In this document: positions 1-7,970 of the stretch, piece by piece
How positions within the stretch are numbered: position 1 is the stretch's first letter
How the letters are laid out: each line of letters starts with the position of its first letter
Assembly: GCA_016791025.1 (NCBI GenBank)
Contig: JAEUNX010000054.1
Location: forward strand, 1 to 50,812
Length of the DNA: 50,812 nt
Direction of reading: 5' to 3'
Origin: Zoogloeaceae bacterium
GTDB lineage: Bacteria > Pseudomonadota > Gammaproteobacteria > Burkholderiales > Rhodocyclaceae
Program-made: the position numbers and the translations under genes
Notes under the pieces: model-generated
The model's input: the letters and a program-made list of their open reading frames with translations, nothing else
The model's database searches: none
Told to the model about the DNA's origin: nothing

Positions 1-291
1 GAGGATGCGCTGGATCCACTCCCGCCGGATCTCCCGGTCCGGGCAGTTGGCCAGGATGGCGGCATCCTTCACCGGGATGGCGATCTGGTACAGGAAGCGA
101 TTGGCCACCCAGCCCTGGAGCTGCCGCTGGGTCAGCTTGCCCTCGGCCATCATGACGTGGAAGGGATGGTGGATGTGGTAGCTGGTGCCCTTCTCCCGCA
201 GACGAGCTTCAAACTCCGCCGGGCTTATGGGGGGCGGGCCGGCCTGGGACAACAGGGCAAGGTGTTCCATGGGGATCATCGTCGCTGACAT
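1..291 (-). CDS. pqqC: PqqC, pyrroloquinoline-quinone synthase (N-terminal part, cut by window edge)
   Basis: PqqC is a cofactor-free oxidase that performs the final ring closure and eight-electron oxidation giving PQQ in the cytoplasm. Only the first 97 codons lie in the window; the family is about 250 residues long. The translation contains the typical N-terminal helix stretch [17 protein letters not shown], then [21 protein letters not shown], which matches PqqC well. The ATG at 291 gives [11 protein letters not shown]; in-frame ATGs at 279 and 270 are also possible and no strong ribosome binding site separates them. It lies 10 nt after the Sel1-repeat gene, so it should be translated from the pqqA-pqqB transcript. 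pqqD and pqqE would be expected beyond the left edge but cannot be seen. Confidence 0.93.
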   Translation of the reverse strand, partial: MSATMIPMEHLALLSQAGPPPISPAEFEARLREKGTSYHIHHPFHVMMAEGKLTQRQLQGWVANRFLYQIAIPVKDAAILANCPDREIRREWIQRIL

Positions 292-301
292 TCTGGTGGG
301 T

Positions 302-1105
302 TCAGTGGCTATGGGCTTTCAGCACCCGTTGCGCTTCGGGATTCCCGGCGGCCGCTGCACGCTGCAGCCACCGTCGGGCCTCGTCTGGATCGCGAACTTG
401 GCCGACTCCCGTCTCCAGCATCACCGCCAGGGCGTACTGGGCTTCCGCCTCGCCGCCTTCCGCGGCGGAGCGGAACAGGCGCCCCGCCTCGGCCAGATCC
501 CGCGGGATACCCCGGCCCGCTTCGAGGAGCCAGGCCAGGCGGGTACGGGCGCGCAGATCCCCCGTAGCCGACAGGCGGCGGTATGCCGCAGCAGCTTCCT
601 CCGGCTGGCCACGGGCTTCAAGCTCCCGGGCAGCGAGATAGGGATCCGCGACCCCACTTCGCTGGGCTTTGAGCTGGGCGGCGGCCTCCGGGTCGCCGGC
701 CTCTGCGGCCCGCGCAAGCCAGTAGCGCGCCTGGGCGGCATCGGCCGTGACGAGGCGCCCTTCCTGGTAGATCTGGGCGAGTCGGTACTGAGCCTTGACC
801 GACCCTGCCTCGGCACCATGGCGATATCGGGCGAGAGCGAGGGCGGGATCACGTGGCTCGCCGAGGCCGTCCTCGGCGAGGATGCCGAGGTTGAACCAGG
901 CTTCGGCCACGCCCCGCTCGGCCAAGGCGAACCAGATCTGCCGGGCCTCGCCGTAATGAGCCATCTTGAACTCGGCATAGCCCTTGTAAAGTCCGATACT
1001 GGGATTGCTCACGACATCGGCCAGGGCGTCCTCATCGAGTTCGGCCGCCACCGGCAGGCCGGCCCAGCTCAGGGCCACCACCGCCGCCCAGGCGCCCCGG
1101 TTCAC
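302..1105 (-). CDS. Secreted Sel1-repeat protein inserted between pqqB and pqqC
   Basis: A 267-residue protein starting with GTG, whose first four bases (GTGA) overlap the pqqB stop. It has an N-terminal signal-like segment ([20 protein letters not shown]) followed by Sel1/TPR-like helical repeats, visible as recurring [26 protein letters not shown] and [14 protein letters not shown] units about 36 residues apart, at roughly residues 60-130 and 190-262. Sel1 repeats form solenoids that bind proteins and often act in the envelope. No catalytic domain is visible. Its position inside the pqq operon, coupled to pqqB and 10 nt before pqqC, is not part of the standard pqqABCDE order. A role with PQQ or a PQQ-dependent periplasmic enzyme is inference from location only. 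Confidence 0.85.
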   Translation of the reverse strand: MNRGAWAAVVALSWAGLPVAAELDEDALADVVSNPSIGLYKGYAEFKMAHYGEARQIWFALAERGVAEAWFNLGILAEDGLGEPRDPALALARYRHGAEAGSVKAQYRLAQIYQEGRLVTADAAQARYWLARAAEAGDPEAAAQLKAQRSGVADPYLAARELEARGQPEEAAAAYRRLSATGDLRARTRLAWLLEAGRGIPRDLAEAGRLFRSAAEGGEAEAQYALAVMLETGVGQVRDPDEARRWLQRAAAAGNPEAQRVLKAHSH

Positions 1106-2019
1106 AGCACGATCTCCATGCCGTCCCAGGCAACTTCGATCCCGTGGCGGGAGAGCTCATCCCGTTCCGGGCTGTCCTCCCCCAAAATGGGATTGGTATT
1201 GTTGATGTGGATGAGCACCTTGCGCGTGGTAGACGGGAGCTGGTCCAGCCACTCGATCATGCCCCCGGGCCCGCTCTGGGGAAGATGACCCATGGAGCGC
1301 GAGGTTTTGCCTGACGCACCGAGGCGGATCATCTCGTCGTCGGTCCACAGCGTCCCATCCACGAGCACCACGTTGGCCGCCTGCATCGCCCGCCAGACCT
1401 CAGGCTCCATTTCGCCCAGGCCGGGAGCGTAGAACAGGCGGCGACCCGAGCGGGCGTCGGTGAGAGTCAGTCCAATATTGTCGCCCGGCTCCGGTCGATC
1501 CCGATGGGGGGAATAAGGGGGCGCGTTGCTCGTGAGGGCCTGGGCCTCGATGCGGATCCCTGGGACGCCATCGGGAGTAAAGCCAGCTCCGGTAAGGCAA
1601 ATCTCCTGCCAATCGATGCCGCAGTAGTGCTCGAGAAGGCCGAAGAGCGGATTCCCCGCGGTCAGGTCCTCACGCACCTGGCGAGTGCACCAGACGGCAT
1701 GGCGCTGGCGATGCTCCCGCAGCATGTAGAGGCCGGTGGTATGGTCGATCTGGGCGTCGATCAGGAGGATGGCGCGGATGCCGGTGTCCCGCAGGGCCCG
1801 GGCGGGCTGCAAGGCTGGAAAACCCTGAATCTGCTGGAGCACGTCGGGCGAGGCATTGATCAGGAGCCAATTCTCCTCATCGCCGGATACGGCAATCGAG
1901 GACTGGGTCCGGGCGGTGGCCCGGAGCGTGCCCCGCCGCAGGCCATCACAGTTGGGGCAATTGCAGTTCCACTGCGGGAAACCGCCGCCGGCGGCAGAAC
2001 CCAAGACGCGAACTTTCAC
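1102..2019 (-). CDS. pqqB: PqqB, PQQ biosynthesis metallo-beta-lactamase-fold protein
   Basis: PqqB is a metallo-beta-lactamase-fold protein of the PQQ pathway, reported to hydroxylate the tyrosine-derived intermediate. The 305-residue length is usual for the family. It begins [20 protein letters not shown], with the hallmark GGGFPQWNC and CPNC cysteines, and carries the metal-ligand region [16 protein letters not shown] and a later [17 protein letters not shown] chose GTG at 2019 because the family starts here and an AAGGA lies about 9-10 nt upstream; an ORF extension to 2079 adds unrelated residues that run back past the pqqA stop. It follows pqqA by 62 nt and overlaps the Sel1 gene by 4 nt. 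Confidence 0.95.
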   Translation of the reverse strand: MKVRVLGSAAGGGFPQWNCNCPNCDGLRRGTLRATARTQSSIAVSGDEENWLLINASPDVLQQIQGFPALQPARALRDTGIRAILLIDAQIDHTTGLYMLREHRQRHAVWCTRQVREDLTAGNPLFGLLEHYCGIDWQEICLTGAGFTPDGVPGIRIEAQALTSNAPPYSPHRDRPEPGDNIGLTLTDARSGRRLFYAPGLGEMEPEVWRAMQAANVVLVDGTLWTDDEMIRLGASGKTSRSMGHLPQSGPGGMIEWLDQLPSTTRKVLIHINNTNPILGEDSPERDELSRHGIEVAWDGMEIVL

Positions 2020-2081
2020 CGGGGGGTTCCTTGTAGGCAATGCAAGCGACCACCCGGATCGGGAGGCCGCCGATTCCACCC

Positions 2082-2156
2082 TTAGCGGGTGGCGATGTAC
2101 ATCGTGATTTCAAAGCCGAAGCGGAAATCGATGGCGTTCGGGGTTTCCCACTGCAT
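2082..2156 (-). CDS. pqqA: PqqA, precursor peptide of PQQ
   Basis: A very small gene of 24 codons. PqqA is the ribosomal peptide whose Glu and Tyr side chains are cross-linked by the radical SAM enzyme PqqE (with PqqD) and become PQQ. The translation starts [11 protein letters not shown] and ends [12 protein letters not shown], with the essential E-x-x-x-Y spacing (Glu16, Tyr20). The ATG at 2156 is preferred because AGGAG lies 7 nt upstream; another ATG at 2162 would add two residues (MT) but sits almost on top of the AGGAG. It is the first gene of the pqq cluster, followed by pqqB after 62 nt. Confidence 0.95.
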   Translation of the reverse strand: MQWETPNAIDFRFGFEITMYIATR

Positions 2157-2185
2157 GGTCATTCTCCTGAGGTTGGGGTTGGGGG

Positions 2186-2202
2186 ACCGGATCGGATCCG
2201 GT
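2186..2202. promoter_or_regulatory. Perfect 17-bp palindrome upstream of pqqA
   Basis: ACCGGATC-G-GATCCGGT, a perfect inverted repeat with 8-bp arms, lies 30 nt upstream of the pqqA ATG in the 157-bp region shared with the divergent hydrolase gene. It could be a regulator operator near the pqqA transcription start. No matching regulator is in the window and the site was not tested for recurrence, so the function is open. Confidence 0.35.
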
Positions 2203-2319
2203 ACCGATCAAAGGATGCCTTGGCCGATGCTCGGTCGCCTCCGCGAATCCGGGTGATAGTCCTCATGAAAATCTGTATCTCCCCGCCCGAAGTCCGATCG
2301 GGGCGGTAGCATCGGAACC

Positions 2320-3282
2320 ATGTTGGATTCGTCACCTCTCTTCCCCGCCCGGGACCCCGATGCCCAGGGCTGGCTCTATCGGGACCATGGCCATCGCGTC
2401 TATTGGGAAGTCTCCGGCCCACCTCACGGGATTCCGGTGGTCGTTTTCCACGGCGGCCCGGGCAGTGGCGCCAGCCGGGCCCATGGGCGTTTTTTTGATC
2501 CAGATCGGTTCCAGGTGGTTCTTTTTGACCAGCGCGGCTGCGGGCGTAGTCTGCCCCTGGGTGGGCTGGCAGCCAACACCACGGCTCACTTGGTCGCCGA
2601 CGCCGAAGCCCTGCGCCACCATCTGCGGCTGGGGCCTTGGTGGGTGATGGGGGGGTCCTGGGGTGCGGCCCTGGCGCTTGCCTACGCGGCAACCCATCGC
2701 GCCTCCTGCCGGGGACTGCTCCTGCGCGGTGTTTTTCTCACCGGCCACCGGGACCTCGACTGGTTCTTCCACGGCGCAGGCACCCTGCTCCCCGAAGCCC
2801 ACGCGGCGTTCCTCGCGCCGGTGCCTCGAACTCGTCGGCGTAATCCCCTGGCCTGGTATGCAAAAGTCTTCGCGGGCGATGACGCTCCGGCGGCGGATCG
2901 GGCAGTCGCCCGCTGGCGCGCCTGGGAAGGGGCAATGCAGGCACCAAGCCACCCGCCACCTGCGATGGAAGTGGATCCCGTCCAGTCGGCGGTGCTGCGG
3001 GCCAAATACCGGATCCAGAGCGCCTACCTCCAGCGGCGTTGCTTCCTCGGCGAGGCAGCGGTCCTCGACTGCGCGGCCCGGATCCATGGCCTGCCCACCA
3101 CCCTGCTCCATGGTCGACTCGATCTGATTTGCCGGCCGATCAATGCATGGCGGGTCCATCGCACGCTCCACGGCAGCCAACTCGCCTGGGTCGATGATGC
3201 CGGCCACGACCCTTTTTCGCCCGCCATGGCCCAGGCCATGGTGGCGGCGACCGAAGCCATCGCCAGGGCCACCGGCCCCTGA
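2320..3282 (+). CDS. Proline iminopeptidase-type alpha/beta hydrolase (S33 family)
   Basis: A 320-residue cytoplasmic serine hydrolase of the S33 prolyl aminopeptidase family, which removes N-terminal proline from peptides. It shows the oxyanion region VVFHGGPGSG (residues 41-50), the family block FDQRGCGRS (69-77), the nucleophile elbow GGSWGAALAL (Ser113), an Asp in HGRLD (268) and the catalytic His in DAGHDPFS (296). Length matches the family. It is divergent from pqqA with 157 bp between. Some pqq loci carry a peptidase that processes PqqA, but this location alone does not show such a role; general peptide turnover is equally likely. Confidence 0.85.
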   Translation: MLDSSPLFPARDPDAQGWLYRDHGHRVYWEVSGPPHGIPVVVFHGGPGSGASRAHGRFFDPDRFQVVLFDQRGCGRSLPLGGLAANTTAHLVADAEALRHHLRLGPWWVMGGSWGAALALAYAATHRASCRGLLLRGVFLTGHRDLDWFFHGAGTLLPEAHAAFLAPVPRTRRRNPLAWYAKVFAGDDAPAADRAVARWRAWEGAMQAPSHPPPAMEVDPVQSAVLRAKYRIQSAYLQRRCFLGEAAVLDCAARIHGLPTTLLHGRLDLICRPINAWRVHRTLHGSQLAWVDDAGHDPFSPAMAQAMVAATEAIARATGP

Positions 3283-3332
3283 CCGGGACTTCTGGGGAAC
3301 CTACCCACCCGGCCCCGGGTCCGCGAAAGGCC

Positions 3333-3338
3333 TATAAT
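3333..3338 (+). promoter_or_regulatory. Perfect -10 hexamer (TATAAT) before the amr operon
   Basis: TATAAT lies 55 nt upstream of the amrB start, in the short gap after the hydrolase gene. No good -35 hexamer is found 16-18 bp upstream, so the promoter may depend on an activator or be weak. The placement suits transcription of amrB-amrA-amrS. Confidence 0.45.
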
Positions 3339-3393
3339 GATTTCGTGAAGTTCCTGGCACGAACGCGTCGTGCCAAGCCTCAGGATTTCGAAG

Positions 3394-4212
3394 ATGGCCA
3401 ATGCATCTTTCCGCCCGGCCGCAGTGGCGGGCATGTTCTATCCCTCCGACCCCAGGGTTCTACAGGCCCAGGTGGGGGAGTTTCTCGCCAAGGCCGTTCC
3501 CCTCGAACCGATGAGCCCGCCCAAGGCCCTCATCGTGCCCCACGCTGGTTATGTCTATTCCGGGGCCGTGGCCGCCAGCGGCTATGTGACGCTACGGGAA
3601 CTGCGTTCTGTGATCCGGCGGGTGATCCTCCTCGGGCCGAATCATCGGGTTCCCCTAACCGGAATGGCGCTTCCGGCCTCCCTGGCTTTCGAAAGCCCCC
3701 TCGGATCGGTGGAGGTGGACCGGTCCCATTGGCTGGCCCTGCAACGCCACCCCGGCGTCGTGGTGGATGACCGGCCCCATGACCGGGAACATTGCCTGGA
3801 AGTGCAGTTGCCTTTCCTCCAATCAGTGCTGGACCACTTCACCATCACCCCCCTGGTGGTCGGCCAGGCGACAGCGGAGGCGGTGGCCGGCCTGCTGGAA
3901 AGCGTGTGGGGCGGCCCGGAGACCTTGATCGTGATCAGCTCTGATCTTTCGCACTACCATCCCTACCGTCAGGCCCAGTCTTGCGACCGGGCCACGGTCG
4001 ATCAGATCCTCACCCTCGATAACCAGCTGGACCACCAGCAGGCGTGCGGGGCCACGGCGGTCAATGGTCTGGCCTTGGCAGCCCGCCGCCATCAACTCGA
4101 ACCGCACCTGCTCGACCTGCGCAACTCCGGTGACACCTCCGGCGATCGTCAGCGGGTGGTCGGATACGCAAGTATTGGATTTTGTGAAAGGAAGCCCCTT
4201 GTCCGCCATTGA
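3394..4212 (+). CDS. amrB: AmmeMemoRadiSam system protein B (Memo family)
   Basis: A 272-residue Memo-family protein, related to extradiol dioxygenase class III folds. Visible motifs are RPAAVAGMFYP near the N terminus, VPHAGYVYSG (His50), LLGPNHR (His84), EHCLEVQLPFL (132-142), ISSDLSHYHPY (181-191) and Cys218 in QQACGATA. His50, His84 and Cys218 correspond to the metal-binding residues described for human MEMO1. The ATG at 3394 is preferred over 3370 because it has AGGA upstream and begins at the family start. It overlaps amrA by 14 nt and is followed by amrS; the three form a conserved set whose substrate I cannot identify. Confidence 0.92.
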   Translation: MANASFRPAAVAGMFYPSDPRVLQAQVGEFLAKAVPLEPMSPPKALIVPHAGYVYSGAVAASGYVTLRELRSVIRRVILLGPNHRVPLTGMALPASLAFESPLGSVEVDRSHWLALQRHPGVVVDDRPHDREHCLEVQLPFLQSVLDHFTITPLVVGQATAEAVAGLLESVWGGPETLIVISSDLSHYHPYRQAQSCDRATVDQILTLDNQLDHQQACGATAVNGLALAARRHQLEPHLLDLRNSGDTSGDRQRVVGYASIGFCERKPLVRH

Positions 4213-4780
4213 TGCCCCGCCCCGCGCCGAGACCGAACTGGGCGCCCTCCTCCTTGCCCACGCCCGCGCGGCCATCTCCCGGGAACTTGGGCAAGCCGTT
4301 GCTCTCCCGTCGGAAGATCCCCGCCTGGCCCAGCGCGGCGCGACATTCGTCACCCTGACCCGCGACGGCGAGTTGCGGGGCTGCATTGGCAGCCTGAATG
4401 CCCGTCGTACGTTGGGCGATGACGTGGCGGATAACGCCCTGGGCGCCGCTTTTCGGGATCCGCGTTTTCCGCCGGTAACCGCTGCCGAATGGCCCCACCT
4501 CCAGGTGGAAGTCTCGCTCCTCAGCGACCCGGAGTTCCTGGAGGTCAAGACCGAGTCGGAGGCATTGGGGCGGCTTCGGCCTGGCATCGACGGAGTGATC
4601 TTCTTCAATGGCTGCCGCAAGGCGACCTTCCTGCCCCAGGTGTGGGCCCAGTTGCCCGACCCGCGGGAATTTCTCGCCGCCTTGAAGCGCAAGGCTGGTA
4701 TGGCTGGCGATTTCTGGGGTCCGAATGTGATGCTCGCGACCTATCAGGTGCAAAAGTGGGCGGAGAACACCAACAGCTAA
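4199..4780 (+). CDS. amrA: AmmeMemoRadiSam system protein A (AMMECR1 domain)
   Basis: A 193-residue AMMECR1-domain protein. The hallmark LRGCIGSLNARRTLGDDV is present, followed by AFRDPRFPPV and the C-terminal block IDGVIFFNGCRKATFLPQVW. Start choice matters: a longer open frame runs upstream but inside amrB. The TTG at 4199 has AAAGGA 6 nt upstream and gives LSAIDAPPRAETEL, a normal family N terminus; a GTG at 4184 is the alternative. It overlaps the 3' end of amrB and the likely start of amrS, which suggests translational coupling of all three. The biochemical role of AMMECR1 in this system is not established to my knowledge. Confidence 0.9.
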   Translation: MSAIDAPPRAETELGALLLAHARAAISRELGQAVALPSEDPRLAQRGATFVTLTRDGELRGCIGSLNARRTLGDDVADNALGAAFRDPRFPPVTAAEWPHLQVEVSLLSDPEFLEVKTESEALGRLRPGIDGVIFFNGCRKATFLPQVWAQLPDPREFLAALKRKAGMAGDFWGPNVMLATYQVQKWAENTNS

Positions 4781-5886
4781 AACCGCATGGCAAGGGCAGT
4801 CCGCCCCTCGGGGGCGTCCCGGCCCGGTATTGGCATACGCTGGACGATGGCCGTATCCAGTGCGACCTCTGCCCCAGGGATTGCCGCCTCCACGAAGGCC
4901 AACGCGGTGCTTGCTTCGTGCGGGGGATGGAAGGCGGCCGGATGGTCCTCACCACCTATGGCCGCAGTTCCGGCTTCTGTATCGACCCCATCGAAAAGAA
5001 GCCCCTCAACCATTTCTACCCGGGGTCGAGCGTCTTTTCTTTCGGCACGGCCGGCTGCAACCTCGCCTGCAAGTTTTGCCAGAACTGGGATATTTCCAAG
5101 TCCCGCGACATGGACCGGCTGATGGACGCTGCCGGCCCCGCCGAGATCGCCGCCACCGCCCACCACTGGGGCTGCCGCAGCGTCGCCTTCACCTACAACG
5201 ACCCGGTCATCTTTGCCGAATACGCCATGGATACCGCCCAGGCCTGCCACGACATCGGCCTGAAGACCGTCGCGGTGACCGCCGGCTATATCCACGCCGA
5301 ACCGCGCCGGGAATTTTTCGCCGTCATGGATGCGGCCAACGTGGACCTCAAGGGATTCACCGACGGCTTCTACCGCAAGCTCTGCGGGGCGGAGCTGGCT
5401 CCGGTACTCGATACCCTGGCCTGGCTGCACCATGAAACCACCGTGTGGGTGGAACTGACCACCCTGCTGATCCCCGACCAGAACGATTCCGAGGCGGAAA
5501 TCACTGCCCTTTCCCGCTGGGTGGCCGCCGAGATGGGGCCAGATGTCCCACTCCATTTCACCGCATTCCATCCTGACTTCAAGATGACGGATCTCCCCCC
5601 GACGCCCTCGGCGACGCTCCGCCGCGCGCGGCAGATCGCCCTCGATGCCGGACTGCATCACGTCTACACCGGGAACGTGCGGGACCCTTCCGGCGGAGTC
5701 ACCCACTGCACCGGGTGCGGCACCGCCCTGATCGAGCGGGATGGCTATCGCATCCTCGCCTACCGCCTTTCGGCCGCCGGCACGTGTCCCGACTGCGGGG
5801 CTCCCCTGGCCGGGCGCTTCGGCGATTTCGGCCAAGCCTTCGGTTCCCGGCGAATCCCGGTGGCCATTCATCGCAACCCGGCCTGA
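4756..5886 (+). CDS. amrS: AmmeMemoRadiSam system radical SAM enzyme
   Basis: Radical SAM protein related to pyruvate-formate-lyase activases. The cluster motif is CNLACKFC (C101, C105, C108 with the start used), preceded by FSFGTAG. N-terminal cysteines in CDLCPRDC (36-43) and at 53 and a C-terminal zinc-ribbon-like pair CTGC / CPDC frame the domain, suggesting extra metal sites. Homology to the family begins at RYWHTLDDGRIQCDL. There is no ATG, GTG or TTG immediately before it; the GTG at 4756 has AGGTG 5 nt upstream and overlaps amrA by 25 nt, so I chose it, but the start is uncertain. Third gene of the amr operon. Confidence 0.9.
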   Translation: MGGEHQQLKPHGKGSPPLGGVPARYWHTLDDGRIQCDLCPRDCRLHEGQRGACFVRGMEGGRMVLTTYGRSSGFCIDPIEKKPLNHFYPGSSVFSFGTAGCNLACKFCQNWDISKSRDMDRLMDAAGPAEIAATAHHWGCRSVAFTYNDPVIFAEYAMDTAQACHDIGLKTVAVTAGYIHAEPRREFFAVMDAANVDLKGFTDGFYRKLCGAELAPVLDTLAWLHHETTVWVELTTLLIPDQNDSEAEITALSRWVAAEMGPDVPLHFTAFHPDFKMTDLPPTPSATLRRARQIALDAGLHHVYTGNVRDPSGGVTHCTGCGTALIERDGYRILAYRLSAAGTCPDCGAPLAGRFGDFGQAFGSRRIPVAIHRNPA

Positions 5887-5958
5887 GCCTTTGGGCGCGC
5901 GGTTGCCCACGGACCAGCGCCTGTGCGATTCTCCCGGCTTCGCTCCTGAGTCGCCACC

Positions 5959-6651
5959 GTGAAGCATCGCCAACTCCCCGTCAGCCTCCCCGCCGATCAC
6001 GTCTGGCTCGACGGACTCCTCGCCCATTCCCCCCAAGTCAAAGGCTTGGTGGTGTTACTCCAGACCACCGTGGGCCAGCATCGGGAGTCCCGCGAAGCCT
6101 ATCTGGCAGGCATGCTCCAGCGGGGCGGCTACGCTACCCTGATTCTCGATCTCATTACCCGCCACGAAGACCAGCGTGACCCGGATATCCGCTACAACGT
6201 CCCGCTCTTGGCGACCCGGGTGGTCGCAGCTTCGGATTGGATCCGGCATCAGCCCACCCTCAAGCCGTACGCGGTGGGACTCCTGGCCGGTGGGACCGCC
6301 AGCGGCGCAGCGATACGTGCGGCCGCCCGGGCGCCAGAGCGTTTCGCTACCCTCGTCTGTCGGGCCGGTCGCCCGGATCTCGCCGGCGCCGGGCCCCTGC
6401 GCAATGTTCAGGCGCCGATGCGACTGATCGTGGGGAGCGAAGATGCGGGGCAAGCCATGCTCCAGCAGGCCTTTTCACTGGTGACCTGCCCCAAGGACTG
6501 GCGTGTGGTCGCGGGTGCAGGCGAGCTCTTCGTCGAGCCTGGCGCCCTGGAAACGGCGGGCCAATTCGCCCTGGCCTGGTTTGACGCCCATCTTCCGCCC
6601 CCCATCGACGTCAGCGAAGCTCCCCCAGAGGAACCGGCGGACGACCGCTGA
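5959..6651 (+). CDS. Degenerate dienelactone-hydrolase-like alpha/beta hydrolase
   Basis: A 230-residue protein whose order of motifs matches the alpha/beta hydrolases often fused to or found with phosphoribosyltransferases: KGLVVLLQ, TLILDLITRHED, GLLAGGTASGAA, RAGRPDLAG, IVGSED, GELFVEPGALE. In that family the nucleophile sits in a GASTGAA-type elbow and the His in a GATHLF-type motif. By my hand alignment the Ser position is Gly112 and the His position is Glu189; only the acidic residue (Asp162) remains. It may therefore be a pseudoenzyme or use a shifted Ser115. It follows amrS by 72 nt on the same strand and may belong to that operon. Confidence 0.65.
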   Translation: MKHRQLPVSLPADHVWLDGLLAHSPQVKGLVVLLQTTVGQHRESREAYLAGMLQRGGYATLILDLITRHEDQRDPDIRYNVPLLATRVVAASDWIRHQPTLKPYAVGLLAGGTASGAAIRAAARAPERFATLVCRAGRPDLAGAGPLRNVQAPMRLIVGSEDAGQAMLQQAFSLVTCPKDWRVVAGAGELFVEPGALETAGQFALAWFDAHLPPPIDVSEAPPEEPADDR

Positions 6652-6671
6652 GCGGCCAGGCGCCAACTGCG

Positions 6672-7082
6672 CTAGGGAGAAACAGGGAGCGAGTAGGGTT
6701 CCACCTTGTCCTGTTCGGCTGGGTCGTTCCGAGCGACGACGGCGCGGGCTGGCGCGGTGGCACTGAGGTTCACCGCCTCGTGGGGCACCCCAGCGGGAAC
6801 AAAGAGGAACTCGCCGGCGCGGCTCACCACCTCGTGCTCCAGCCGCTCCCCCCAACGGGTGAGGACCTCCCCCTCCAGTACATAGATTCCGGTTTCGTAG
6901 CCGATATGGCGGTGCGGGTCGGAGCGTGCGCCGGGTGGAATCACGACAAGATGCATCGATAGTCCGCCGGCACCGACGGTGGCCCCGGAAATGCCTAAAA
7001 AATAAGGCAAGCGCTGGCGGGTAATCACTTCCCGATCGGGTCGAATGGCCTGTATAGCCAGGCCAACTGGATGCTCAGCCAT
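6672..7082 (-). CDS. Cupin-domain protein
   Basis: A 136-residue single-domain cupin. Cupin motif 1 reads PPGARSDPHRHIGYETGIYVLEG, with two histidines and a Glu; motif 2 reads AGEFLFVPAGVPHEAVNL, with its His. These would bind one divalent metal ion. The ATG at 7082 overlaps the osmC stop by 8 nt, and an ORF extension to 7343 is out of family. Last gene of the minus-strand group, ending against the convergent hydrolase gene 20 nt away. Such small cupins may be dioxygenases, isomerases or binding proteins; the substrate cannot be told. Confidence 0.82.
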   Translation of the reverse strand: MAEHPVGLAIQAIRPDREVITRQRLPYFLGISGATVGAGGLSMHLVVIPPGARSDPHRHIGYETGIYVLEGEVLTRWGERLEHEVVSRAGEFLFVPAGVPHEAVNLSATAPARAVVARNDPAEQDKVEPYSLPVSP

Positions 7083-7623
7083 GATTCGTTCCGACCTTGC
7101 CATCCGGGGCTCCGAGGTCCCAACGTCGATAGGAGGTAGCGAGCGTCGCTGGCTGTGCGAGGGTCTGATAGACGACACAGTAGCGCTCGGTGAGCCGCAG
7201 GAGGTTGGCGATTTCCTCTTCCGCCGCGGCAGTGTCCAGTTCAAATGCGAGCCGGATGTTCTGAAAGCCCACCCGAGCGTCCTTGGCAACACCCAGTGTC
7301 CCGCGAAAATCCAGATCCCCTTCAGCGGTGATCCGTGCATCACGCAAGGGAATCGCCAGGGCGGTGGCTACCGCATGGAGGGTCACGCCGGCACAGGCCA
7401 CCAAGGCTTGCAGCAGCATATCGCCAGAACAAGCCGACAATCCGCTTCCCCCCGTCCCCGGGTGCAATCCCGCCTCGACCACTGCCCGTCCGGTTTCCAC
7501 CCGACAGGTCACCTCCTCTCCCAGCCTGCCCTCGGCCCGGAGCGTAATACACGCGGCCTCCGGCGCTTCACGATATCGGCTCTTGAGGGGTGCCTGGAGG
7601 CTACGGAGGGATTCAGCGTCCAT
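7075..7623 (-). CDS. OsmC-family protein
   Basis: A 182-residue OsmC/Ohr-like protein. The recognisable core is GGSGLSACSGDMLLQALVACAGVTLHAVA, read here as two adjoining blocks with cysteines in SACSGDM and LVACAGV, then FRGTLGVAKDARVGFQNIRL. OsmC-like proteins reduce organic hydroperoxides using a cysteine pair; this divergent branch is often annotated only as OsmC family. ATG 7623 is chosen over 7674 because it follows AGGAG at about 10 nt and begins closer to the family start. It is coupled to the downstream cupin by an 8-nt overlap. Its distance from the upstream cupin gene (347 bp) suggests its own promoter. Confidence 0.8.
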   Translation of the reverse strand: MDAESLRSLQAPLKSRYREAPEAACITLRAEGRLGEEVTCRVETGRAVVEAGLHPGTGGSGLSACSGDMLLQALVACAGVTLHAVATALAIPLRDARITAEGDLDFRGTLGVAKDARVGFQNIRLAFELDTAAAEEEIANLLRLTERYCVVYQTLAQPATLATSYRRWDLGAPDGKVGTNHG

Positions 7624-7970
7624 GAGAGTGATGCTCCTGGTCGATGCACAGGCAAAAAACGTGATGGCCGCCAACCCTTCGATCCCACCGAGTCACGATG
7701 GCGGGCAACGAAGTGTAGCCGCACCTGGGCGGCCCGCCGGCCCACGCGCAGCTCTTGCCCAAAACAGCCTGGGTTCTTGGTGACCATTGTATAGAACGCA
7801 CGACGCTGGCGCCGCGCCCGGTGACGCCGGCGTCGAGGGCGGCCGGGGGGTGCCTCGCCAGTCTCCCGGCGAGGCACCCTCTCACCACGGGCAAATTCCA
7901 ACGTGGGTGGGCTGGGATTCCGGGGCCACGAAGGCCCCGGCGGGGCTGCCGCACGGCCTCCGGTCGGTCG
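7624..7970. other. 347-bp gap between cupin and osmC
   Basis: No credible gene is seen here; open frames crossing it lack family features. It holds two GC-rich inverted repeats (7848-7879 and a smaller one near 7922-7938, GGGGCC-ACGAA-GGCCCC) and, on the minus strand near 7785-7795, a TATACAAT-like sequence that could be a -10 for osmC. Confidence 0.5.
7848..7879 (-). terminator. Perfect 12-bp stem hairpin downstream of the cupin gene
   Basis: Arms GGGTGCCTCGCC and GGCGAGGCACCC with an 8-nt loop. It lies 92 nt after the cupin stop on the minus strand. It is not followed by a T-run, so it may be a Rho-independent-like pause, an mRNA-stabilising stem or part of a dispersed repeat rather than a proven terminator. 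Confidence 0.4.

Noticed and set aside
185-1288. 367-codon open frame on the plus strand at the left end
   Set aside because: It runs antisense through the Sel1 and pqqB genes; no family features and no supporting start site.
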